NCBI GenBank assembly: GCA_038890815.1
Contig: JAWAFC010000007.1
Location: 24,415 to 88,414 of the forward strand
DNA: 64,000 nucleotides
Direction of reading: 5' to 3'
From: JAWAFC01 sp038890815
Lineage (GTDB): Archaea; Micrarchaeota; Micrarchaeia; Burarchaeales; JACRGF01
The stretch's first letter is position 1. Every line of letters starts with the position of its first letter. The position numbers and the translations under genes were made by a program. This document shows, in pieces, positions 18,101 to 25,802 of this stretch. Below the pieces are notes generated by a model. It was not told the origin of the DNA. It saw only the letters and a list, made by a program, of their open reading frames with translations, and made no database searches.

Positions 18101-20477
18101 GGCCGGGCGTTATGGTGAGCGTGGTTGCGTTCTGTGCGCTGCCGCTCGTGACATTCACCACGGCATCGGGCGGGCTGCTCCGATTTCTCGAGTAGAATGT
18201 CGCGCGCGCCTGCCCTCCGGCCGTCGTGTCCGAGGCCGTGTCGACAAAGCCGTCGGGGTGGGTGAGCTGGAAAGACACGGGCACGCCATCAGCCACCGGG
18301 AAGCCGTTGGCATCGTACACGGCCACAACGATGTCGATGGCGCTGCCATTCACAGGCACGCTGGCAGGCACCGAGACAAACTCTATGCGCGCGGGAACGC
18401 TGCTCCCGGTTACAACAACATCTGTCTGGTTGAAAACGCTCGTGGCGGTGTCATTCACGACAACCCTGTCAGTGCCCGGCGCCATCGCGCTGTAAGTTGT
18501 TGTCGGGCCGGTTGTGGGGTTTACCGTGCCCGCCCCGATCACATACCAAACGGGGTTGAAGGCGGTTATCTCGTTGCCCCAGGCATCGAACGCGCGCGCG
18601 GTGAAGACGATCTGCTGGCCCACCTCAATGGGGGCGGGATTGAACGGCTCGAGCGTGATGTAGGCTATGGGCCCGGGTGTGTAATCGACTGTTGTGGCGC
18701 TCTGCACGGCCGGGTTGTCGGTCACATAGGCGGTCACGGTCTCGGTGCCGGTCTGGTTGGCCGAGTAGAATGTCACGCTCGCCATTCCATTTACTGTCAG
18801 CGCGCTCGAGGCATTTGGCGGGTTGGTGAGCGTGAAGCTGATGTTCGTGCCGTCGGCCACTGCATTGCCATAGGCATCGCGCACCTCCGCAGTTACCGAG
18901 AAGGGAACTCCTCCAACCTGCACGCTCGGAGGCACAACGCTCAGCGTGATGCTCGCCGCCGCGCCTGGATTGACCTGAATGTTCACTATATTGGAATCGA
19001 CGCCGCTCTCGGTCGCATAGACCGTCCCGCTTCCGACCGTCGTCGCCGTGAATGTCGTGCTCGCGCCCGTTGCCGGATTCACCGTGCCGATGCCGCCCGT
19101 CACAACCCAGGTGGGATTCACCGCCACCGCGTTCCCGTAAGCATCGGTGCCCGTAGCGACAAAGTCGATCGTCTCGCCCACCGTAACGCTCTGGTCCGCC
19201 GAGGGCGTGATGTAGAGGCTCGCCAGCGGGCCCGCAATGTAATCTATTGTGGCGAAATCCTGCACGCTCGGATTGCTCGTGACGTAGGCGCGAATGCTCG
19301 CGCTGCCAGTCGAGGTGGCCGCGGTGAAAGTGACGCTCGCCACACCGTTTGTGGTGGCCGCGCTCTGCGAGCCCGCGGGATTGGTGAGCTCGAAAGTCAC
19401 GCCCGTGCCGTCAGCCACCGGATTGCCGTATGCATCGGTGAGCGTGGCGTTCACGACAAATTGGGTGCCCACGGTAGCGCTCTGTGGGGCGGAGAGCACG
19501 AGGCTGGCCGGTGCGCCGGGCACGACAGTGATTGGCGTGGCGGGCGAGGTTATGCTTCCCTGCGAGGCACTGATCGTCCCGCTTCCGACCGTCGTCGCCG
19601 TGAATGTCGTGCTCGCGCCCGTTGCCGGATTCACCGTGCCGATGCCGCCCGTCACGCTCCAGGTTGGATTGATCGGAACGACGTTGCCCGCGGCATCGTA
19701 TCCCGTCGCGGTGAAAGCGAGCGTCTCCCCGGCCGCCACGGTCTGGGCAGCTGAGGGACTTATAATAATATAGGCAAGCTGGCCTGCAGTGACCGTTATA
19801 GTTGCAGTGGTCTGAACCGACCTGCCGTTGGCTGTGGCGGTTGCCGTCACCCTATAAGTTCCGGGCGTTGCGGGCGCGGTGTAAGTGACGCTCCTTCCAG
19901 TTGAGGGACTTACACTCCCGCCATCCGCGCTCCACGAGATCTGCGCATTCACAGCGGTTCCTGTCTCATCGTATGCGGTCGCTGTCAGCGAAACTGTTCC
20001 GCCCACCTGCACAGTAGCCGAAGGCGGGCTGATGGCAACGCTGGTGAGCGTGTGCTGACTCCACGCGTATGGGTTGGCATTCGCATTGCAGTAATTGAGC
20101 GAGCCCTGGCTTTCTCTCACACCATCGCGATAGGGAGCCCCGCCTATCCAGCACGCTGGACAGCCCGCTCCGCCCATAATTGTGAATGACCTGGTTATAG
20201 TCGTGCCGGACTTCTTTGCCGTATAGGGCCCCACGCCCTTGCCCGCCATGTTAAGATAACAATAGCCGTTGCTGCCTATGGTGCACTGCACCCCTGTGAA
20301 CGAGCCCGCTGCCGTGTAAACCTTAATCAACGAGCCGGCGCTCTCGCTCACAATGACCGGGCAGGTATTCGGATAAGTCGGGTTGCTCGCGCTGGGGAAG
20401 AAATCAAGCGCGCTGGCCGTCGCTGCCAAAAACAGCAGGCCAAGCCCGACCAATGCACCATCAATCCTTCCGCCCAT
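15126..20477 (-). CDS. Giant cell-surface protein of tandem Ig-like (Big/invasin-type) domains
   Basis: The 1783-aa protein has a signal peptide (LVGLGLLFLAATASA), an N-terminal Cys-containing domain (with CPACWIGGAPYRDGVRESQG), then about ten Big/invasin-like Ig modules (repeating pattern GGIGTVNPATGASTTFTATT), two regulatory-like beta domains, Bacterial-Ig-like segments with FGNxGVSGTR strands, and three to four more carboxypeptidase-regulatory-like modules at the end. No C-terminal anchor is seen, so it may assemble on the neighbouring anchored protein. Two 81-base stretches in its DNA are identical. The 9-base gap to the next gene indicates one operon. Confidence 0.85.
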   Translation of the reverse strand: MGGRIDGALVGLGLLFLAATASALDFFPSASNPTYPNTCPVIVSESAGSLIKVYTAAGSFTGVQCTIGSNGYCYLNMAGKGVGPYTAKKSGTTITRSFTIMGGAGCPACWIGGAPYRDGVRESQGSLNYCNANANPYAWSQHTLTSVAISPPSATVQVGGTVSLTATAYDETGTAVNAQISWSADGGSVSPSTGRSVTYTAPATPGTYRVTATATANGRSVQTTATITVTAGQLAYIIISPSAAQTVAAGETLAFTATGYDAAGNVVPINPTWSVTGGIGTVNPATGASTTFTATTVGSGTISASQGSITSPATPITVVPGAPASLVLSAPQSATVGTQFVVNATLTDAYGNPVADGTGVTFELTNPAGSQSAATTNGVASVTFTAATSTGSASIRAYVTSNPSVQDFATIDYIAGPLASLYITPSADQSVTVGETIDFVATGTDAYGNAVAVNPTWVVTGGIGTVNPATGASTTFTATTVGSGTVYATESGVDSNIVNIQVNPGAAASITLSVVPPSVQVGGVPFSVTAEVRDAYGNAVADGTNISFTLTNPPNASSALTVNGMASVTFYSANQTGTETVTAYVTDNPAVQSATTVDYTPGPIAYITLEPFNPAPIEVGQQIVFTARAFDAWGNEITAFNPVWYVIGAGTVNPTTGPTTTYSAMAPGTDRVVVNDTATSVFNQTDVVVTGSSVPARIEFVSVPASVPVNGSAIDIVVAVYDANGFPVADGVPVSFQLTHPDGFVDTASDTTAGGQARATFYSRNRSSPPDAVVNVTSGSAQNATTLTITPGPLASIDVQVANSPLRAGDSTQVTASGFDAWGNPVATNPSWSVTGNAGTFNPLTGPTTTFTAQVVGSWIITANDSGIVGSAPIEITAGAPYTIIITAPSLTTPDTTVPVTAEVFDQFGNAVPDAVVVFNLTESPLPEGNLSNGTDTGSVVTALTDVAGIAGITLWTSPTPGNHTINASVDGISNSTRVETLATVGNIDGYVLSTTGLPVAGALVVVDGTSFNDTTDGTGYYFIGGLAEGTYSLTATRAGFEPGTASGVVVVAGSTTQANITMQQHGGIIGYVTDAGNGSAIAGANVSAWQGLALIQETLTDSFGFYFLSDLVAGIYNLTVTAQNYLSASALNVVVQPGANTTQNFSLVYNDTTPPVVQLVPDTPADGANVTGTIVLNATASDPNLDTIELLANGAVVASCTGTTVCTAIVNTAAYPDGLGTLALSARANDTFGNIGVSGTRTLTVDNIPPAVAFVEPRTPANNSNVSGVIYIDFTASDEPGITSAQLWINDALNATITYGLQPSVTDSFMINTTYFGDGPLSFQVVANGIFTTNGTEVRNVNVNTSAPPVFTYVVVEPAYAEMRAGESIDFNATALDQYMQPIGGVTFTWSASGGSIDAQGNFTAAVVGLYTITATGDNGTTQINGTATANVTPAAAANLTVIAAPPVVAPGENSTITATLTDAFGNAIAGATIDFNLTLTPLPAGSLNASSATTNASGQAQVLLTTSTNVSGGVHTVQARYGSLNASVNVTATGTLGNLEGYVRSNDGTPINGASVVIEGTGYGATTNASGYYIITGVAPSNSYAVTASAAGYLGQTVTGVSVQAGQTTWLNFTLTQLGTISGTVTESDGTPIAGVNVSVDGTGRWALTDGSGNYAIQVEPGTYSLTATKAGYATQRRTGVIVTAGGVSDADMIMYRLGGFIGIVIDGITGAPIPGTLVEAIQGGIIVGSDTTNAAGHYYIPNLPAGLYDVRATTPIGQNQTSFNEMIVAGQNTTVNFAFI
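19023..19103. repeat. 81-base direct repeat, copy 1
   Basis: It is identical to 19575-19655 inside the same reading frame. The copies are offset by 552 bases, which is 184 codons, so frame is kept. Confidence 0.85.
19575..19655. repeat. 81-base direct repeat, copy 2
   Basis: This is the second copy of the stretch at 19023-19103, encoding the end of an Ig-like module. Identity at DNA level points to recent duplication or gene conversion between modules. Confidence 0.85.
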
Positions 20478-20485
20478 TTACACCC

Positions 20486-22639
20486 TCAGAACTTTCCCTC
20501 AATAGTGATGAAGAAGGTCTTCAGCGGGTGCTCGGCTCCGTTTTCCACATTGAATTTTTCGTTTATTCCTTCATAACTCCCGCCTATGCGGAATTCGCCT
20601 TTCTTAATCGGAATCAACACCAACCCTTTCAATCGCCAGCCGTAGTAATTTCCATTTTGGATTATACTGACGGGATCATCTTCGAATCTAAACTCCTGTT
20701 CTATCCTGCCTTGCAGATACTCGCCCTCTACCACAATATACTTGCTTATCCCAAGCTCGCCTCCAACGCTGAAGCCCTCTCTCACTTTTTTATTCAGGCC
20801 ATAGCCAATGCGGTATCTTTCATAAGAGCCCTTCGGTCCAAGCCAGAAAGCCGGTTTTCCGCCGATCTTCCCAATCCCAAACAGCCCAAAACTCAGCCCC
20901 GAGTTGCCACCCTCTTTGGTGAGCTCATTGCCAAAAATTGGGTCTGGCCTGGAAATTTTGGAGTAGTCCACATTTAGGTTCGGGTTCCCGAGCAAGGAGA
21001 ATTTTCCTAGATAGAGCCATTTATCAGTGTGAAAGCGAACATCGACAGCGCCGCAGTCCTCCTTATCAGTTGAGTATTGTCCGGAGAGCTCGGAAAATTC
21101 TTCTCCTTTCAGCGTGAAGCGCACCCATCCATCAACTGAATTATCCTTAACTGGCGCGGTAGTTCCACTGATGTCCTGGCGGACATTTGCATCCATGTCC
21201 TTATAGGTCACCCATGCAGCAAGTTCAGTAATCAGCCCGGGAACAGCAGCAATAATTGTGACTCCAGCCCCAAACCTGTTCCTGGCATCCTCAGCAAGCT
21301 TTGTCAGGTCCTCCCCGAGATAAACATGCACGGAATTGACCCTGTGGTCATAGACAAGAATTCCACCGAGCGAGACTTTGCTATCCTTCGATTTCAATTG
21401 GTAAATCGGGAAGTGGATTTCAACAGGCGTGTCGCTCGAGAAAAAGCGCATCGGCGCTGGCCCTTCGCCCAGCACGGCGCTTCCAGGGGTCCACTCAACC
21501 CATTCTCCGTGACCCGCATAAATCCGCCAAGGCTGAATTGAAGGCACAGGAAGCAATTGTTCCTGTTCCTGAGCTGCTTTAACTCTGTTCGCTATATCCT
21601 CAAGCGTTTTTTTCTCCTCACCGGACAGAGCTCCTTTCTTGTCACGCAATTCCTCAAGCGTTTTCCTGTCTCTCTCAAAATCCTTCTTTTTCTCTTCCGG
21701 AAGTTTGTCAATCTCTTCAATTATCTGTTCCGCCTGGATTATCTGGCCAACCCTCTTACTTTCCTCACCCGAAATTTCCTCTTTAGGTGCGGGCTTTCCT
21801 TTTGCCTCTCCTGTTTTTTTCCCAGCAACCTCCTTCTGTTGAGGTGCAGGTGTTTCCCTTTTCCCCTGTTCACCAGTCGGTTTTCCTTTCTCTTTCGTTT
21901 CTTTTCCAGTAATCTTTTTACCAGTCGGTTTTCCTTTCTCTTCCTTCGTTTCTTTTCCAGTTGTTTCAGGAGTTTTTTGTGTTTCAGAAGTTTTGGATTT
22001 CTCGGCTGGCTCTTTGCCAAGCAGGCTTTTGACTTTTTCATATGCTTTTTTGTACCAGGGCTTGTTAGCCTCCTCAATCTCGTTTCTTAATTCCTCGATC
22101 TCCTTGCGAATTTTTTCTTGTTCTTTGGCGCTCGCAGTTTTCTTTAGCAGTGCTTCAAGCTCGGCCACTCTTTTTTCAAGCTGCGTTACTCTCTCATCAA
22201 GTTGATCAACACGCTGTTCAAGTTTGGGCTGCTTGGCATACGTAGGTGCCACCGTTGTCAAGCCAAGAATTCCGGCAAGCACATAGGGGAGCACACCACG
22301 CCCAAGAGTTGCGCCAAGAGTTGCGCCGAGTGTTGCGAGGACGCCGGGTTTGTGCTCCTCAGGGCGCTCACCACTCACAATGCGCTCATCGGATGCCCGC
22401 TCATAAACAGGTATTATTTGAAAGTTCTTGAGCAGTCTCTTGGAAATATAAACATGGCCATCTCCGATTGCGATAACACCTAGCTGCTTCCAGCGCTCAA
22501 ACAGGTCATAGAGGGGCGTTTGTTTTTGAAAAGTTTGCATTTGCCTGCACAACGAGTTCTGATAGGGTCGGAATAGATGGTCGCCTCTGAGGTATGGCGG
22601 CAGATTTGTATATCCACTTCTCACGGCATCTCCTCCCAC
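20486..22639 (-). CDS. Surface protein with coiled coil and beta-barrel-like C-terminus
   Basis: The roughly 715-aa protein has an N-terminal soluble part (1-95), a hydrophobic segment ending APTYA (about 115-135), a coiled coil (137-190, LEQRVDQLDERVTQLEKRV), a Lys/Glu/Thr/Pro repeat linker (205-300), another helix (300-360) and a beta-rich domain to the end. That domain has alternating strands such as FSVGGELGISKYIVVEGEYL and ends FFITIEGKF with a terminal Phe, as in outer-membrane barrels. Start is GTG at 22639 or GTG at 22624; the latter follows GGAGGAGAT. It is first in the surface operon; its promoter overlaps a palindrome. No family recognised. Confidence 0.65.
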   Translation of the reverse strand: MGGDAVRSGYTNLPPYLRGDHLFRPYQNSLCRQMQTFQKQTPLYDLFERWKQLGVIAIGDGHVYISKRLLKNFQIIPVYERASDERIVSGERPEEHKPGVLATLGATLGATLGRGVLPYVLAGILGLTTVAPTYAKQPKLEQRVDQLDERVTQLEKRVAELEALLKKTASAKEQEKIRKEIEELRNEIEEANKPWYKKAYEKVKSLLGKEPAEKSKTSETQKTPETTGKETKEEKGKPTGKKITGKETKEKGKPTGEQGKRETPAPQQKEVAGKKTGEAKGKPAPKEEISGEESKRVGQIIQAEQIIEEIDKLPEEKKKDFERDRKTLEELRDKKGALSGEEKKTLEDIANRVKAAQEQEQLLPVPSIQPWRIYAGHGEWVEWTPGSAVLGEGPAPMRFFSSDTPVEIHFPIYQLKSKDSKVSLGGILVYDHRVNSVHVYLGEDLTKLAEDARNRFGAGVTIIAAVPGLITELAAWVTYKDMDANVRQDISGTTAPVKDNSVDGWVRFTLKGEEFSELSGQYSTDKEDCGAVDVRFHTDKWLYLGKFSLLGNPNLNVDYSKISRPDPIFGNELTKEGGNSGLSFGLFGIGKIGGKPAFWLGPKGSYERYRIGYGLNKKVREGFSVGGELGISKYIVVEGEYLQGRIEQEFRFEDDPVSIIQNGNYYGWRLKGLVLIPIKKGEFRIGGSYEGINEKFNVENGAEHPLKTFFITIEGKF

Positions 22640-22659
22640 GAGAACGAGTTGTTTATTAC

Positions 22660-22673
22660 ATACTTTTTAGTAT
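22660..22673. promoter_or_regulatory. Palindrome next to the surface-operon TATA (candidate PadR operator)
   Basis: ATACTTTTTAGTAT is a perfect 5-4-5 inverted repeat. It directly abuts the minus-strand TATA (TTTAAATA at 22671-22678) of the surface operon, on the downstream side. A bound repressor there would block initiation. A related imperfect copy (ATACTTTTCGTTA) lies at 22757-22769 before the PadR gene. Confidence 0.4.
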
Positions 22674-22816
22674 TTAAAGCTATTCCCTGGCAAAATAAGG
22701 GCTTCTTTGCTTGCTGTTAAATATTTTCAAGAAAAAGAACATTCCTTCGTTTAAAAATACTTTTCGTTAGGAAATTTCAGCACACAATTAAATATCTTGC
22801 GGAGATAAAACATTTT

Positions 22817-23125
22817 ATGGCTGAATTCTCCCCTCTTAAGCGCCTTGCACGCTCGCTGACGACCGAGAACCAGTGGCTTTATGTGCTTTCGCTATTAAAC
22901 CACTCAAACATCTATGCCTATGCCATGCGAGGGGAGATTGAAAAGGAGTTCGGCTGGAAACCCAGTCTCATAACCTGCTACCTTATCCTGTACAAGCTTG
23001 AGAAAGAGGGCTTTATCACCGGAAAGTATGAAGGGAGGCGCAAGTACTACTCAATCACCGATAAAGGAAAGAAAGCGCTTGCGAGCGCAAAGCGCTATCT
23101 TCAGGCTCTTGCGGAGAACCTGTAG
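22817..23125 (+). CDS. PadR-family transcriptional regulator
   Basis: The 102-aa winged-helix protein has the PadR layout: WLYVLSLLNHSNIYAYAMRGEIEKEFGW, then PSLITCYLILYKLEKEGFITGKYEGRRKYYSITDKGKKAL, with a short C-terminal helix. PadR proteins usually repress a nearby or divergent operon in response to a ligand. Here the divergent operon encodes three surface proteins. The ATG lies about 20 bases after AATTAAATATC (leaderless). The 3' end overlaps the convergent methyltransferase gene by 25 bases. Confidence 0.9.
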   Translation: MAEFSPLKRLARSLTTENQWLYVLSLLNHSNIYAYAMRGEIEKEFGWKPSLITCYLILYKLEKEGFITGKYEGRRKYYSITDKGKKALASAKRYLQALAENL

Positions 23126-23391
23126 CCTTCCCGCTCCAACAACTTTTTCTTCTTGGCACTTCCGCCCTTTCCGCTGTATCCTCCCGCGCTTCCATCACTC
23201 CTGATAACTCTGTGGCATGGGATGAGCAATGGGAAGGGGTTCTTAGCGAGCGCATTCCCCACCGCCCTTGCTGCTTTTGGCCTTCCAACCCTTTTTGCGA
23301 TCTCCGCGTAGCTTGCAGTTTTTCCTTTCGGGATTTTCGCCGTTTCGAGTAGCACGCGCGTCTCAAATGCTGTGAGTCCGCACCCCGCCAA
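23101..23391 (-). CDS. ogt: Methylated-DNA-protein cysteine methyltransferase (catalytic domain)
   Basis: The product, about 96 aa, is the C-terminal alkyl-transfer domain only: IPKGKTASYAEIAKRVGRPKAARAVGNALAKNPFPLLIPCHRVI, with the active PCHRV cysteine, then GSAGGYSGKGGSAKKKKLLEREG. It repairs O6-alkylguanine by moving the alkyl group to Cys. There is no ATG; the TTG at 23391 or another TTG at 23412 within the end of the DHH gene is the likely start, so it is coupled to that gene. The short N-terminus resembles single-domain or ATL-type members, but the catalytic Cys is present. Confidence 0.8.
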   Translation of the reverse strand: MAGCGLTAFETRVLLETAKIPKGKTASYAEIAKRVGRPKAARAVGNALAKNPFPLLIPCHRVIRSDGSAGGYSGKGGSAKKKKLLEREGYRFSARA

Positions 23392-24328
23392 TTTTTTTCT
23401 TAACAATCTCAACGCACCGCGCGAGCGCTGCCTCGAGCTTCCCTTTCTCAATGCCGTTCGCCCCCGCGGCGTTCGCGTGTCCGCCGCCGCTCCCGCCAAA
23501 TTCTCTGCCCACCTCAGCCATAACCTCTGCCAGATTAACTTCGACCCTGTGCGCGCTTTTCTGTCTCGCCGAAATTCGGCCGCCTCCCTCGGCCTCGCAC
23601 CCCACGAAAGCGAAATCGGCCCCGAGCTCCACGAGCGCGGTGGCAGCGCCGGCTTCAAAGGCTCCCACCACGGAGGTTACAGCGAGCACGTCGCCTTGTT
23701 CGCCCAACCTCTCTATCTTCGCCCTCTGCGCCGCTTTAAGCATCGCGAGCCTCTGCGACAGGTCGGCCGGCACATCGAGCATGGCGAGCGCTTGGGGGTA
23801 TGCCAGGCCACTTCTCTCAAGCAGCTCGCCAGCATATTTCAATGTGCGTGCGCTCGCGCTTTTGAAACCCGCCGAATCTGCCAGAATGCCCGCGAGCAAC
23901 AGGGTGGAGGTTTGTCTATCAAGCCTTTGTTTCCTCAGCGCGTGGTATATCAGCTCGCAAGTGGCATTGAAGGAATTGTCGCAGAACCACCGCCTCGCGC
24001 GCACCGAGTCCTTATGCCGAGAGTGGTGATCGATGACTGCCGTGAAAACCGCCGAGCGGAATTTCTGGGCGAGCATGCTTTTTGCATTGGCATCGACTGC
24101 AATGACTGCATCGTACTCGGGCGGAAGCTCGTCAACAGCTAGGCCAAGAGTGGTCAGCAAGTGCCTCGCGGGCGAGGTCAGGGTATCCGATGCCACCGCG
24201 CGCGCTCCATCCCCAAGAAATCTTTTGAGCGCGAGCGCAGCAGCGACCGCATCCACATCGGCGAGGCTGTGCATGAGGAGGACAACTTTCTTCTTCCTCA
24301 GGCTTTTCAGGAAGGTGAGCAGGTTCAA
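23363..24328 (-). CDS. DHH/DHHA1 phosphoesterase
   Basis: The 321-aa protein has a DHH domain (VLLMHSLADVDAVAAALALKRFL; VIAVDANAKS; AVIDHHSRHKDS) and a C-terminal DHHA1 domain ending GGSGGGHANAAGANG. This is the NrnA/RecJ-like nanoRNase or cyclic dinucleotide phosphodiesterase superfamily, with two metal ions bound by the Asp/His residues. The first motif reads HSLADVDA, where DHH enzymes usually have HxxxDxDA, so it is intact. It overlaps prefoldin beta by 4 bases as ATGA. Archaeal relatives often sit in this exosome neighbourhood. Confidence 0.85.
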   Translation of the reverse strand: MNLLTFLKSLRKKKVVLLMHSLADVDAVAAALALKRFLGDGARAVASDTLTSPARHLLTTLGLAVDELPPEYDAVIAVDANAKSMLAQKFRSAVFTAVIDHHSRHKDSVRARRWFCDNSFNATCELIYHALRKQRLDRQTSTLLLAGILADSAGFKSASARTLKYAGELLERSGLAYPQALAMLDVPADLSQRLAMLKAAQRAKIERLGEQGDVLAVTSVVGAFEAGAATALVELGADFAFVGCEAEGGGRISARQKSAHRVEVNLAEVMAEVGREFGGSGGGHANAAGANGIEKGKLEAALARCVEIVKKKIGGVRTHSI

Positions 24329-24669
24329 CCCGCAGCACCGCTGCCCAGCGCCTGTTCTATTTCTGCCCTGAGCTCGTTGAGGCGCTCTCTCAGCTTTTCC
24401 TCCTGTCGCGTGAGCGCGTTGAGGCGCACTCCCAGCAGCTCCTTTTTTTCAGCTAGGTCCTTTTCGGCCTCTTCCTTTGTTGAGGCCACAAGCAGCGTTC
24501 CAACCGAGCGATAGATCGGGCCCTTGGTTTTCTTGAGCTCCTCGCCGGCCTCGGCGATCTCATCGAGCTGTGCCTGCACGCTCTGCTTCTGTAGCAGTGT
24601 CATCTGAAGCTGATTCTGCAGATTCCGGAATTCTCCAATCCGCTGCTCCATCTCCTTCGAAACCTGCAC
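24325..24669 (-). CDS. pfdB: Prefoldin beta subunit
   Basis: The 114-aa protein is a coiled-coil hairpin (EMEQRIGEFRNLQNQLQMTLLQKQSVQAQLDEI, a beta-hairpin GPIYRSVGTLLVASTKEEAEKDL, and a return helix). The hexameric alpha2-beta4 prefoldin captures unfolded proteins. The GTG at 24669 is chosen because GAGGTGAT lies 6-7 bases upstream; longer frames would run into the Pcc1 gene. Confidence 0.9.
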   Translation of the reverse strand: MQVSKEMEQRIGEFRNLQNQLQMTLLQKQSVQAQLDEIAEAGEELKKTKGPIYRSVGTLLVASTKEEAEKDLAEKKELLGVRLNALTRQEEKLRERLNELRAEIEQALGSGAAG

Positions 24670-24676
24670 CAAACAA

Positions 24677-24919
24677 TCACCTCTTTGCAACCATGATGGC
24701 TGCGCGCGCAACCTGCAGGAGCCTCATGGCCGCATTCGTGCTTGCCCGCAGCGAGGCCAAGTCGCTCGCGCTTAACCTCACGATGAGCATGTGCCCTTTG
24801 GTCTCAGCGCTGCCCTCGCTTTTGGCGCGAAAGCCGAGCTCCTTCCTCAGCGATTTTGCGGCGATCTCGGCCTCCCGCTCGCTCGCAAACGGCACGCGCA
24901 TCTCCACCTCAAACTCCAT
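24677..24919 (-). CDS. KEOPS complex subunit Pcc1
   Basis: The 80-aa protein starts MEFEVEMRVPFASEREAEIAAKSL and has the small alpha/beta Pcc1 fold (MLIVRLSASDLASLRASTNAAMRLLQVA). Pcc1 is the dimerisation subunit of the KEOPS complex that makes t6A37 in tRNA. The frame begins at 24937, but the ATG at 24919 fits the family start and leaves an 11-base overlap with the Brix gene. Confidence 0.85.
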   Translation of the reverse strand: MEFEVEMRVPFASEREAEIAAKSLRKELGFRAKSEGSAETKGHMLIVRLSASDLASLRASTNAAMRLLQVARAAIMVAKR

Positions 24920-25376
24920 GTGCCTTTCTATAAACAACTTTCATTAAAAGGATTTGTTTTCCCCTCCATTCGAATGAGAGCGTTTCCCCATCTGCGGTCA
25001 CAGTGAGCACATCTTCCTCGCACTCCACGGGTTCAAAATCGAACAGCTCGGCAAGCTCGCCAGCCATTTTGCCCGCCAATATCGCACCCTCTGCGCTGAC
25101 CTTCTTCCCCTTTCCGCTCAGCCCAACGATTTCAATCTCGGGATGGAGCCACCTCCACACGCGCCCGGTGCTCATGAAAACGAGCCTGCGAGGCTTTCCC
25201 CCCTCTTCGTACACTAACAGCGCGCGCGTTTTCCCCAGCTGTCTGGCCCTTTTCGCCACTTCCTCTATCCCCTTCCTCCCTCTATTTTCGTGAATGGAGT
25301 TCGGCAGAATGCTCGCGAGTAGCTTGCAGAAGCGCCTTGTTTCGATAGAGGGGTTCCGGCTTGTGGTGATGTACAT
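24909..25376 (-). CDS. Brix-domain ribosome biogenesis protein (Imp4-like)
   Basis: The 155-aa protein starts MYITTSRNPSIETRRFCKLLASILPN and shows the short archaeal Brix domain (NRGRKGIEEVAKRARQLGKTRALLVYE; LSFEWRGKQILLMKVVY). Eukaryotic relatives (Imp4, Rpf1) help process pre-rRNA. Its place between RpoP and Pcc1 is the usual one in the archaeal exosome superoperon. Confidence 0.85.
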   Translation of the reverse strand: MYITTSRNPSIETRRFCKLLASILPNSIHENRGRKGIEEVAKRARQLGKTRALLVYEEGGKPRRLVFMSTGRVWRWLHPEIEIVGLSGKGKKVSAEGAILAGKMAGELAELFDFEPVECEEDVLTVTADGETLSFEWRGKQILLMKVVYRKAHGV

Positions 25377-25389
25377 AGAGAGTGAACGG

Positions 25390-25521
25390 CTAGTCAGTTT
25401 TGACTTCCTTCGCAATCGGCGGGCGGGTCTTGAACAGCACACGGCAGGCGCAGTAAGGGCAGCGCACGAAGTTTGGGTCGAGCTCCTTGACTTCCTTCTT
25501 GCATTTCCAGCAGCGGTACAT
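25390..25521 (-). CDS. rpoP: DNA-directed RNA polymerase subunit P
   Basis: This 43-aa zinc ribbon (MYRCWKCKKEVKEL, then RCPYCACRVLFKTRPP) matches archaeal RpoP/eukaryotic Rpb12. Four Cys in two CxxC pairs bind zinc. The usual CPYCGxR appears as CPYCACR. It follows the eL43 gene by 8 bases. Confidence 0.9.
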   Translation of the reverse strand: MYRCWKCKKEVKELDPNFVRCPYCACRVLFKTRPPIAKEVKTD

Positions 25522-25529
25522 CCCACCAC

Positions 25530-25772
25530 CTACTTCTTGGGCGCCTGCTCTTCGATCAGGCGCCGCGCGGCCTCGCCAACAGGCGTGCTCGCGGCGTAGG
25601 CTCCGCCGGCAAATCTCGTTCCGCATGCCCTGCATTCCCATATGGCGTAGCCCTGCCTGCGCACCTTCTTTTTCCCACAGGTTGGGCAGACATAGCGCGC
25701 CCGCTTTGCAGCGTTGGCAGCGGCCGCAAGTTTTCTTATCTCAGCGCCGAAACGAACGTGAGCCTTGGCCAT
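25530..25772 (-). CDS. rpl37ae: 50S ribosomal protein L37Ae (eL43)
   Basis: The 80-aa protein has the eL43 zinc ribbon: RFGAEIRKLAAAANAAKRARYVCPTCGKKKVRRQGYAIWECRACGTRFAGGAY. Both CxxC pairs are intact. It lies in the superoperon between Rrp42 and RpoP as in many archaea. Confidence 0.95.
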   Translation of the reverse strand: MAKAHVRFGAEIRKLAAAANAAKRARYVCPTCGKKKVRRQGYAIWECRACGTRFAGGAYAASTPVGEAARRLIEEQAPKK

Positions 25773-25802
25773 GTCATCATCTTTCGCAGACTATTATTAA
25801 AT

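Noticed and set aside
19023..19655. Repeats considered as a CRISPR or mobile element
   Set aside because: There are only two copies, both inside one coding frame, with no spacers of even length and no cas genes nearby.
18258..19754. Plus-strand open frame of 498 codons
   Set aside because: It is antisense to the Ig-like repeats; its internal repeats simply mirror the 81-base repeat of the real gene.
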